Below, in pieces: positions 49,488 through 58,434 of a stretch of 64,000 bases of DNA (position 1 is its first letter; the number at the start of each line of letters is the position of its first letter). Both the position numbers and the translations under genes were made by a program. Source of the stretch: Flectonema sp. DT1601 (lineage: Eukaryota > Euglenozoa > Diplonemea > Diplonemida > Diplonemidae); NCBI GenBank assembly GCA_964019425.1, contig OZ025832.1:434001-498000 (forward strand), read 5' to 3'. The notes below the pieces were generated by a model, which was given only the letters and a program-made list of their open reading frames with translations, ran no database searches and was not told where the DNA came from.

Positions 49488-52400
49488 ATGGCAACTGTCG
49501 ATTCCCTGTCCTCTGTTTTGAGGAGCCATCAGCGGTTCATGGCGAAGCTGCTCGTGGAGGTGGTGGGTCGGAGGGAGGAGTCGGGGGCGCTCATGGACAG
49601 CTTTTCAGAAGTTCTCAGATCTTCGGAGAAGATCATGGTTGGAATGACGGATGCTGAGGCTGCGACTGAAATGACGACGTACACGGAAGTACACCGGGTG
49701 GCGAGGGAGAAGGAGTCGGCGAAGTTGGTGGAAGGAAGTTCGCGATTACTTGGGAGTCTTGCCTTGCATCCTGACATGAGGTGTGACGATATCGGGTTCG
49801 TTAAAGCTGATCTCAAGGGGGACGGGACGTTGGAGCTGGTCGAAGATGACCTGAGGAATGTATTCTCCTCCACCTGCTTCCCTCGGCTGCTGAACGAGGA
49901 TGAGTATTTCAACACACTTCTAATTGGTTACTTGGGGATGGGTGAAACAGAGGAGGGTGTCCCTGCCCAACTCAGGAAGGAACTCTTCTTGCTGCTTGAT
50001 TGGCCGAGACTCTCCCACTCGTCGAAGGAAGAAGTTAGATCCCAATTTGAAAACACTTCATGGGGTGCCGAGATCCTCCGTGAGCTGGAAGATTCGAACA
50101 ACTGGGGTACTGTGAAAAGAACATACAAATTGCAGTCTTTACGTGTCGTGACTGCGTCGGAGTTGAGGACTTCACATCTTCGTACTCGAATTGACATTTT
50201 GTTCACACAAAGTCCCGACATGTTGTGTGTCTTCGATGCCTCAGATAATATCGATGATGAAGGCACCCTTTCTAGTGATTGTGTTGGGATGCTGCCGTCT
50301 TCCATCCGACGGTTGTCATTCACTAACTGCAGCCGTTGCACTAATTTTCAGCAGGATTTCCTTTCTGGCAGTTGTGACTCGCTGACGTCAATCGATTTCA
50401 CATCTTTTCACAATGTGACGGTCATCCCCGACAGGTTCTTGAATAACTTGAAGTCTCTGACTCACGTTAATTTATCTTCATTTAGTGAGGTAACTAACAT
50501 TGGCGATCACTTTATTAGTAACTGTGAGTCCCTCACCTCCATCGATGTTTCAGGTTTTCAGAAACTGACTGTGATAGGAAATGGATTCTTAAAAAACTCA
50601 AAGTCTCTGACTAGCGTGGACTTGTCTTCCTTGAGTGAAGTTACAAGCATTGATGATGACTTTATTAGAAACTGTGAGTCCCTCACCTCCATCGATGTTT
50701 CAGGTTTTCAGAAACTGACTGCGATAGGACGTGCATTCTTAGAAAACTCAAAGTCTCTGACTAGCGTGGACTTGTCTTCCTTGAGTGAAGTTGCGCTCAT
50801 TTACGATGGCTTTATTAGTAACTGTGAGTCCCTCACCTCCATCGATGTTTCAGGTTTTCAGAAACTGACTGCGATAGGAAATGGATTATTAGAAAACTCA
50901 AAGTCTCTGACTAGCGTGGACTTGTCTTCCTTGAGTGAAGTTACGAGCATTGGCTATGGCTTTATTAGTAACTGTGAGTCCCTCATCTCCATCGATGTTT
51001 CCGGTTTTCAGAAACTGACTACAATAGAAGGTGCATTCTTAGAAAGCTCAAAGTCTCTGACTAGCGTGGACTTGTCTTCCTTGAGTGAAGTTGCGCTCAT
51101 TTACGATGGCTTTATTAGTAACTGTGAGTCCCTCACCTCCATCGATGTTTCGGGTTTTCAGAAACTGACTGCGATAGGACGTGCATTCTTAGAAAACTCA
51201 AAGTCTCTGACTAGCGTGGACTTGTCTTCCTTGAGTGAAGTTGCGCTCATTTACGATGGCTTTATTAGTAACTGTGAGTCCCTCACCTCCATCGATGTTT
51301 CAGGTTTTCAGAAACTGACTGCGATAGGAAATGGATTCTTAGAAAACTCAAAGTCTCTGACTAGCGTGGACTTGTCTTCCTTGAGTGAAGTTGCGCTCAT
51401 TTACGATGGCTTTATTAGTAACTGTGAGTCCCTCACCTCCATCGATGTTTCGGGTTTTCAGAAACTGACTGCGATAGGACGTGCATTCTTAGAAAACTCA
51501 AAGTCTCTGACTAGCGTGGACTTGTCTTCCTTGAGTGAAGTTGCGCTCATTTACGATGGCTTTATTAGTAACTGTGAGTCCCTCACCTCCATCGATGTTT
51601 CAGGTTTTCAGAAACTGACTGCGATAGGAAATGGATTCTTAGAAAACTCAAAGTCTCTGACTAGCGTGGACTTGTCTTCCTTGAGTGAAGTTGCGCTCAT
51701 TTACGATGGCTTTATTAGTAACTGTGAGTCCCTCACCTCCATCGATGTTTCAGGTTTTCAGAAACTGACTACAATAGAATATGGATTCTTAGAAAACTCA
51801 AAGTCTCTGACTAGCGTGGACTTGTCTTCCTTGAGTGAAGTTACGTACATTAGCAATAGCTTTATTAGTAACTGTGAGTCCCTCACCTCCATCGATGTTT
51901 CAGGTTTTCAGAAACTGACTACAATAGAATATGGATTCTTAGAAAACTCAAAGTCTCTGACTAGCGTGGACTTGTCTTCCTTGAGTGAAGTTACGTGCAT
52001 TGGCTATGGCTTTATTAGTAACTGTGAGTCCCTCACCTCCATCGATGTTTCGGGTTTTCAGAAACTGACTACAATAGAATATGGATTCTTAGAAAACTCA
52101 AAGTCTCTGACTAGCGTGGACTTGTCTTCCTTGAGTGAAGTTGCGCTCATTTACGATGGCTTTATTAGTAACTGTGAGTCCCTCACCTCCATCGATGTTT
52201 CAGGTTTTCAGAAACTGACTGAGATAGGAAATGGATTCTTAGAAAACTCAAAGTCTCTGACTAGCGTGGACTTGTCTTCCTTGAGTGAAGTTACGAGAAT
52301 TGGCCATAGCTTAATTAGTAACTGTGAGTCCCTCTCCTCCATCGATGTTTCGGGTATTCAGAAACTGACTACAATAGGAGATTCATTCTTAAAAAACTCA

Positions 52401-53387
52401 AAGTCTCTGACTAGCATGGACTTGTCTTCCTTGAGTGAAGTTACAAGCATTGATGATGACTTTATTAGAAACTGTGAGTCCCTCACCTCCATCGATGTTT
52501 CAGGTTTTCAGAAACTGACTGTGATAGGAAATAGATTCTTCCAAAACTCAAAGTCTCTGACTAGCGTGGACTTGTCTTCCTTGAGTGAAGTTAAGAGCAT
52601 TGGCTACGACTTTATTAGTAACTGTGAGTCCCTCACCTCCATCGATGTTTCAGGTTTTCAGAAACTGACTACAATAGAAAATGGATTCTTAGAAAGCTCA
52701 AAGTCTCTGACTAGCGTGGACTTGTCTTCCTTGAGTGAAGTTACGCGCATTGGCTATGGCTTTATTAGAAACTGTGAGTCCCTCACCTCCATCGATGTTT
52801 CCGGTTTTCAGAAACTGACTACAATAGAAGGTGCATTCTTAGAAAACTCAAAGTCTCTGACTAGCGTGGACTTGTCTTCCTTGAGTGAAGTTACGCGCAT
52901 TGGCTATGGCTTTATTAGTAACTGTGAGTCCCTCACCTCCATCGATGTTTCAGGTTTTCAGAAACTGACTGCGATAGGAAATGGATTCTTAGAAAACTTA
53001 AAGTCTCTGACTAGCGTGGACTTGTCTTCCTTGAGTGAAGTTATGTACATTGGCAATGGCTTTATTAGTAACTGTGAGTCCCTCACCTCCATCGATGTTT
53101 CAGGTTTTCAGAAACTGACTGCGATAGGAAATGGATTCTTAGAAAACTTAAAGTCTCTGACTAGCGTGGACTTGTCTTCCTTGAGTGAAGTTATGTACAT
53201 TGGCAATGGCTTTATTAGAAACTGTGAGTCCCTCACCTCCATCGATGTTTCCGGGTTGAAGAATGTGATTGAAATGCCATTAGGAGGTAAAATCTTGTCT
53301 AATACGAAACTGAATACGAAAGATGTAAGGGGATTGGAGCAGTGCAGTGATTCAGTTAGAAGACATATCAATTACAGTGTTATTTAA
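49488..53387 (+). CDS. LRR array gene B' (D/B chimera), 1299 aa, 18 repeat pairs
   Basis: This is the longest member. The upstream region and the first part of the N-domain match gene D: TTYTEVHRV (Thr where B has Lys) and the silent T in GGGAGTCTT at 49757. From the KRTYKLQSLRVVTASEL stretch (about 50128) onward it matches gene B instead. The switch marks an unequal crossover between D and B. The array follows B unit for unit except for two extra 50-residue pairs (about 51840-52140), carrying EVTYISNSF and EVTCIGYGF between repeats of TTIEYGF. The type i cap is the same as in B. It is cytosolic-looking, like the rest, and the function is unknown. Confidence 0.9.
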   Translation: MATVDSLSSVLRSHQRFMAKLLVEVVGRREESGALMDSFSEVLRSSEKIMVGMTDAEAATEMTTYTEVHRVAREKESAKLVEGSSRLLGSLALHPDMRCDDIGFVKADLKGDGTLELVEDDLRNVFSSTCFPRLLNEDEYFNTLLIGYLGMGETEEGVPAQLRKELFLLLDWPRLSHSSKEEVRSQFENTSWGAEILRELEDSNNWGTVKRTYKLQSLRVVTASELRTSHLRTRIDILFTQSPDMLCVFDASDNIDDEGTLSSDCVGMLPSSIRRLSFTNCSRCTNFQQDFLSGSCDSLTSIDFTSFHNVTVIPDRFLNNLKSLTHVNLSSFSEVTNIGDHFISNCESLTSIDVSGFQKLTVIGNGFLKNSKSLTSVDLSSLSEVTSIDDDFIRNCESLTSIDVSGFQKLTAIGRAFLENSKSLTSVDLSSLSEVALIYDGFISNCESLTSIDVSGFQKLTAIGNGLLENSKSLTSVDLSSLSEVTSIGYGFISNCESLISIDVSGFQKLTTIEGAFLESSKSLTSVDLSSLSEVALIYDGFISNCESLTSIDVSGFQKLTAIGRAFLENSKSLTSVDLSSLSEVALIYDGFISNCESLTSIDVSGFQKLTAIGNGFLENSKSLTSVDLSSLSEVALIYDGFISNCESLTSIDVSGFQKLTAIGRAFLENSKSLTSVDLSSLSEVALIYDGFISNCESLTSIDVSGFQKLTAIGNGFLENSKSLTSVDLSSLSEVALIYDGFISNCESLTSIDVSGFQKLTTIEYGFLENSKSLTSVDLSSLSEVTYISNSFISNCESLTSIDVSGFQKLTTIEYGFLENSKSLTSVDLSSLSEVTCIGYGFISNCESLTSIDVSGFQKLTTIEYGFLENSKSLTSVDLSSLSEVALIYDGFISNCESLTSIDVSGFQKLTEIGNGFLENSKSLTSVDLSSLSEVTRIGHSLISNCESLSSIDVSGIQKLTTIGDSFLKNSKSLTSMDLSSLSEVTSIDDDFIRNCESLTSIDVSGFQKLTVIGNRFFQNSKSLTSVDLSSLSEVKSIGYDFISNCESLTSIDVSGFQKLTTIENGFLESSKSLTSVDLSSLSEVTRIGYGFIRNCESLTSIDVSGFQKLTTIEGAFLENSKSLTSVDLSSLSEVTRIGYGFISNCESLTSIDVSGFQKLTAIGNGFLENLKSLTSVDLSSLSEVMYIGNGFISNCESLTSIDVSGFQKLTAIGNGFLENLKSLTSVDLSSLSEVMYIGNGFIRNCESLTSIDVSGLKNVIEMPLGGKILSNTKLNTKDVRGLEQCSDSVRRHINYSVI

Positions 53388-54861
53388 ATAGACAGGTTCG
53401 ATCAACTCTTTTTTTATTATTATAAAAAAGAAAAAGTGAAAAATAAAAATAAAGAAACAACAACAGAAGGAGAATTATATTACTCTTAATCTCTTTCCTT
53501 GTATCAAATTACTTTGCTCACGGTGTGCACAATTTTTAATAATTTAAAAAGTTTATCATCTAGCTTTATTTAATGAAATTTATTTCATGTTTACTTTTTT
53601 TTTTTTTTTTTTTTTTGACGTTGATGTTTCAACTATTGACAACGAATTTCTGGACTTATATACAAACATTATTTTAGTTATGTACGAAAGCTTATTATTT
53701 TTGGAATTTTCTTTCTGTTTAACCCGATTACCAATTTTTAGTGTTATAAAGTATATTTACTGTTTTTCCACCATTGTTAAACTATCACAAACCTCATTCA
53801 TCAAACAGCCATGTGGTCGTATTATAAAGAAAGATGTATATGGAGGAAAGAAGACTTTTTATTTTTTTCACCTTCCTCCCACTCCCAGATCATTTCTCTT
53901 TTATTTTCTTTAGTTGTTTACAACCTGTTAGCCTCTTGGCAAGGTGTTAACCTAGTGCATGGAGGTCATTGAGACTAGCGTGGAGATGTGCTACATTAAA
54001 CCGTGGGAGACCTTATGGTTGTTCTTGCGTAATTTTACTCACCGATCCGTTTTAACCAGACAAATGTTTTAACGGCTTTTTCCATGTTGAGTTCTTTGCT
54101 GCTTTTCCTATATAGCCCAAGGGACAAGTTATATAGCAACAGAGACAAGCATAGTGCACTATATGGGGAGTGCCGCGGGGGGCTCCACTACGGAAACTGA
54201 GAATCGTGGCTGTACATGTATAAGCGCACTTTCCCCTTTCCCCTTTTTTTATCTTTTCGTATCGTATCAAATTTCCCCTTCTTTGGTCGTAGTTTAGTTG
54301 GTTAAAGGTTGTCAGTGGCAATCGCGGCGATAGGGTAGATTTAGGTCGCCAGTTTAGAGCGAGCCAGTTTGAAGGGTCTCCAGGCAGATGGGTGAGCTTG
54401 TCCTTCCCAGGCTGCTATCACCGAGCGGACTGCTGAAGACTCGAGTAGTCTTGGAAAGCCTTACGTCGGGTTCGTCCACTGTTAACCTTTGTTTTTATTT
54501 TATTCTTTCGCATTTATTTTAATTTACAGCTGTTTTTCACTGTTACGGTAGCGTAGGCAAGAGGTGCTCAACTACGTTCACGTGGCCTCCACCAAAGAAA
54601 CCAGGCAAATGTTCAATGCCTCCTGTTTCATGGTGACAGTATTTTAATTTTTTGTGCAAAGACCTACAGTATTCTTCCCAGATAAATCTTTTCGTATCGT
54701 ATCACTATAACAGGGAGTATGCTCGTGGTGAGGTGATGTTGTTCGAGGGTTTCCGGACAAGTGGGAAGTTGACTCACAGCAGTTTCCTTCATTTCTTGAA
54801 TTGAAGTTACGTATCCTTTGAATTAATTCTTCATCACCAGAAACTCATCTGCAGTTAAAAA
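53388..54861. other. intergenic region B'-C', copy of 44441-45914
   Basis: It has the same content and order as the region between B and C, including the 390-aa gene upstream copy (53655-53810) and the GC-rich element (54394-54487). No gene is seen. Confidence 0.55.
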
Positions 54862-56805
54862 ATGGCAACTGTCGATTCCCTGTCCTCTGTTTTGAGGAGC
54901 CATCAGCGGTTCATGGCGAAGCTGCTCGTGGAGGTGGTGGGTCGGAAGGAGGAGTCGGGGGCGCTCATGGACAGCTTTTCAGAAGTTCTCAGATCTTCGG
55001 AGAAGATCATGGTTGGAATGACGGATGCTGAGGCTGCGACTGAAATGACGACGTACAAGGAAGTGCACCGGGTGGCGAGGGAGAAGGAGTCGGCGAAGTT
55101 GGTGGAAGGAAGTTCGCGATTACTTGGGAGCCTTGCCTTGCATCCTGACATGAGGTGTGACGATATCGGGTTCGTTAAAGCTGATCTCAAGGGGGACGGG
55201 ACGTTGGAGCTGGTCGAAGATGACCTGAGGAATGTATTCTCCTCCACCTGCTTCCCTCGGCTGCTGAACGAGGATGAGTATTTCAACACACTTCTAATTG
55301 GTTACTTGGGGATGGGTGAAACAGAGGAGGGTGTCCCTGCCCAACTCAGGAAGGAACTCTTCTTGCTGCTTGATTGGCCGAGACTCTCCCACTCGTCGAA
55401 GGAAGAAGTTAGATCCCAATTTGAAAACACTTCATGGGGTGCCGAGATCCTCCGTGAGCTGGAAGATTCGAACAACTGGGGTACTGTGAAAAGAACATAC
55501 AAATTGCAGTCTTTACGTGTCGTGACTGCGGCGGAGTTGAGGATTTCACATCTTCGTACTCGAATTGACATTTTGTTCACACAACGTCCCGACATGTTGT
55601 GTGTCTTCGATGCTTCAGAATATATCGATGATGAAGGCACCCTTTCTAGTGATTGTGTTGAGATGCTGCCGTCTTCCATCCGACGGTTGTCATTCACTAA
55701 CTGCAGCCGTTGCATTAAATTTCAGCAGCGTTTCCTTTCTGGCAGTTGTGACTCGCTGACGTCAATCGATTTCACATCTTTTCACAATGTGACGGTCATC
55801 TCCGACAGGTTCTTGAATAACTTGAAGTCTCTGACTCACGTTAATTTATCTTCATTTAGTGAGGTAACTAACATTGGCGATGACTTTATTAATAACTGTG
55901 AGTCCCTCACCTCCATCGATGTTTCAGGTTTTCAGAAACTGACTAGGATAAAATATGGATTCTTCCAAAACTCAAAGTCTCTGACTAGCATGGACTTGTC
56001 TTCCTTGAGTGAAGTTACAAGCATTGATGATGACTTTATTAGAAACTGTGAGTCCCTCACCTCCATCGATGTTTCAGGTTTTCAGAAACTGACTGTGATA
56101 GGAAATAGATTCTTCCAAAACTCAAAGTCTCTGACTAGCATGGACTTGTCTTCCTTGAGTGAAGTTACGTACATTGGCTATAACTTTATTAGAAACTGTG
56201 AGTCCCTCACCTCCATCGATGTTTCCGGTTTTCAGAAACTGACTACAATAGAAAGTGGATTCTTAGAAAGCTCAAAGTCTCTGACTAGCGTGGACTTGTC
56301 TTCCTTGAGTGAAGTTACGAGAATTGGCCGTAGCTTTATTAGTAACTGTGAGTCCCTCACCTCCATCGATGTTTCCGGTTTTCAGAAACTGACTACAATA
56401 GAATTTGGATTCTTAGAAAACTCAAAGTCTCTGACTAGCGTGGACTTGTCTTCCTTGAGTGAAGTTACGTACATTGGCCATAGCTTTATTAATAACTGTG
56501 AGTCCCTCACCTCCATCGATGTTTCCGGTTTTCAGAAACTGACTACAATAGGAGGTGCATTCTTAGAAAACTCAAAGTCTCTGACTAGCGTGGACTTGTC
56601 TTCCTTGAGTGAAGTTACGATAATTGGCCGTGGCTTTATTAGTAACTGTGAGTCCCTCACCTCCATCGATGTTTCCGGGTTGAAGAAGGTGATTAAAGTA
56701 GGTGTAATCTTGTATAATACGAAACTGACTGTGCAAGATGTAAGGGGATTGGAGCAGTGCAGTGATTCCGTTAGAAGAAATCTTTCGAAAATCCTCCGTT
56801 ACTGA
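54862..56805 (+). CDS. LRR array gene C' (identical copy of C), 647 aa
   Basis: The protein is identical to the product of gene C: shared N-domain, five repeat pairs, type ii C-terminus ending NLSKILRY. It arose with tandem duplication 2. The complete identity, including repeats, contrasts with the two-pair difference between B and B' in the same duplication, which shows that long arrays change faster than short ones. Its downstream region also repeats that of C. Confidence 0.9.
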   Translation: MATVDSLSSVLRSHQRFMAKLLVEVVGRKEESGALMDSFSEVLRSSEKIMVGMTDAEAATEMTTYKEVHRVAREKESAKLVEGSSRLLGSLALHPDMRCDDIGFVKADLKGDGTLELVEDDLRNVFSSTCFPRLLNEDEYFNTLLIGYLGMGETEEGVPAQLRKELFLLLDWPRLSHSSKEEVRSQFENTSWGAEILRELEDSNNWGTVKRTYKLQSLRVVTAAELRISHLRTRIDILFTQRPDMLCVFDASEYIDDEGTLSSDCVEMLPSSIRRLSFTNCSRCIKFQQRFLSGSCDSLTSIDFTSFHNVTVISDRFLNNLKSLTHVNLSSFSEVTNIGDDFINNCESLTSIDVSGFQKLTRIKYGFFQNSKSLTSMDLSSLSEVTSIDDDFIRNCESLTSIDVSGFQKLTVIGNRFFQNSKSLTSMDLSSLSEVTYIGYNFIRNCESLTSIDVSGFQKLTTIESGFLESSKSLTSVDLSSLSEVTRIGRSFISNCESLTSIDVSGFQKLTTIEFGFLENSKSLTSVDLSSLSEVTYIGHSFINNCESLTSIDVSGFQKLTTIGGAFLENSKSLTSVDLSSLSEVTIIGRGFISNCESLTSIDVSGLKKVIKVGVILYNTKLTVQDVRGLEQCSDSVRRNLSKILRY

Positions 56806-57799
56806 AGTGCGATTATTTTCCAGTAGTCCAAGTTTATCTAAATGGATATTCCTAAACGTTCAAAGCTAACGTCATCCTACAGGAGTCATTCAGGTTTCTT
56901 AAAACAACTCAGCGGACTGGACGACGAAGTGTGTCCCTACTAACGCTCTGAAAGCAGACCATCACACCAAGGGCACCGTCGTATCCGTGACGGGTATTGT
57001 GCCTGAAGAACAGTTACCGTAACCTTAACCTCTCGGCCTTCAATATTTAACTTTATCTGGTGTTTCCTCTCCAGACAACTGTGCGTCATTTAGTAACCAT
57101 ACAGGACAATGTCGAGACAGTTTTTCTTTTTTATTTCGTATTTGGGTATGGATGTTTTTTTCACGAGCAGTGTGTGTTCCTTGTTGGCGGTACCAAAGGC
57201 AGTGAGTTGTGTAATTCGTATTTACTTCAACAGCCAAGGAAAGTACATAAAAGATAAAGATCCCCTCTCAGGGTCTCACGAATTGTAATTTCTGTAACGA
57301 GTCGTTATGAAGATGAAGAAAGCTCCGTGATAACTTCAAGACTCTCAATACAGCCATATCAATTACAGTGTTATTTATAAATAGACAGGTTCGGTCAACT
57401 CTTTTTTTATTATTATAAAAAAAAAAAGTGAATAATACAAATAAAGAAACAACAACAGAAGGAGAATTATATTACTCTTTATCTCTTTCCTTGTATCAAA
57501 TTACTTTGCTCCCGGTGTGTGCAATTTTTAATCATTTTAAAAGTTTATCATCTAGCTTTATTTAATGAAATTTATTTCATCTCTACTTTTTTTTTTTTTT
57601 TTTTTTGACGATGTTTCAACTATTCACAACGAATTTCTGGATACTTATATACAAACATTATTTTAGTTATGTACGAAAGCTTATTATCTTTGTCATTTTC
57701 TGTTTAACCCGATTGCCAATTTTTAGTGTTATAAAGTATATTTACTGTTTTTCCACCATTGTCAAACTATCACAAACCTCATTCATCAAACAGCCAGAA
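56806..57799. other. C' downstream region, copy of 47859-48852
   Basis: It has the same unique block, type i 3'-end relic (about 57356-57378) and 390-aa gene upstream copy (57644-57799). No gene is seen. Confidence 0.55.
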
Positions 57800-57985
57800 A
57801 TGTTATTATCTGTAATAGCACTTATCACTGTACTAACAATATCAAGTGAAAGAGCATTATGTACCGGGTCTATAAAGGTAAACGTCTGTAAGGACAATAC
57901 TGTATCAGGTTCAAGTGAGAATTTGAAGTTGGCCGATTGTTTTTTTTTAAAAATTATTATTTTAATTTATCCTCATATCATTTAA
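57800..57985 (+). pseudogene. 5' fragment of the 390-aa signal-peptide gene (copy 2)
   Basis: This is an identical duplicate of the fragment at 48853-49038: the signal peptide and about 34 codons in all match the intact gene at 60446, followed by unrelated codons to a stop. Confidence 0.75.
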
Positions 57986-58434
57986 TCAACATTTGGAAAA
58001 CTCTACTGCGGGATAATAATAATGCGATTCTCAGTAAGCGATCTACTTATCTAAAAAAACTTTATGCTAGCCTCGTCCTGGCGAGTTCCGATGGACTTTA
58101 GGAAATCAGTTCTTTTGAAATAGACGATTGATAAATCTGATTTATTAAAAAAATGAAATGAAGTCTCCAGAACTTCCTGACGAAGGTCAAAGAGGGACAA
58201 GTTGTATAAGATGAAGGCCTGAGTCATTTATTGAGCATTCAATTCAAGTGCTGCAGCTGCCTTGTGTCTCTTGTGTACAGTGGTATCGAAATCTTAGTTA
58301 AGTTCATCACACGCTGATATCCTTCAGGGGAAGTGGGAAGTAGACTCACAGCAGTTTCCTTCATTTCTTGAATTGAAGTTACGTATCCTTTGAATTAATT
58401 CTTCATCACCAGAAGCTCATCTTTAGCTTAAAAA
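57986..58434. other. upstream region of LRR gene D
   Basis: It matches 49039-49487. It lacks the GC-rich element found before A, B and C. The final ~90 bases, including CTTCATCACCAG and the A-rich stretch at the ATG, are common to all seven LRR genes. No gene is seen. Confidence 0.55.

Larger units (their letters stand above)
41110..49757. repeat. tandem duplication 2, copy 1 (about 8.65 kb)
   Basis: The unit runs from within the N-domain of gene B, through gene C, to the same point in gene B'. The exact crossover lies somewhere in a ~370-base interval in which B, B' and D do not differ (49757-50127 in B'), so coordinates are the left-hand limit. Copy 2 is 49757-58704; its period is 8,947, because its LRR array carries 300 more bases. 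Confidence 0.85.
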
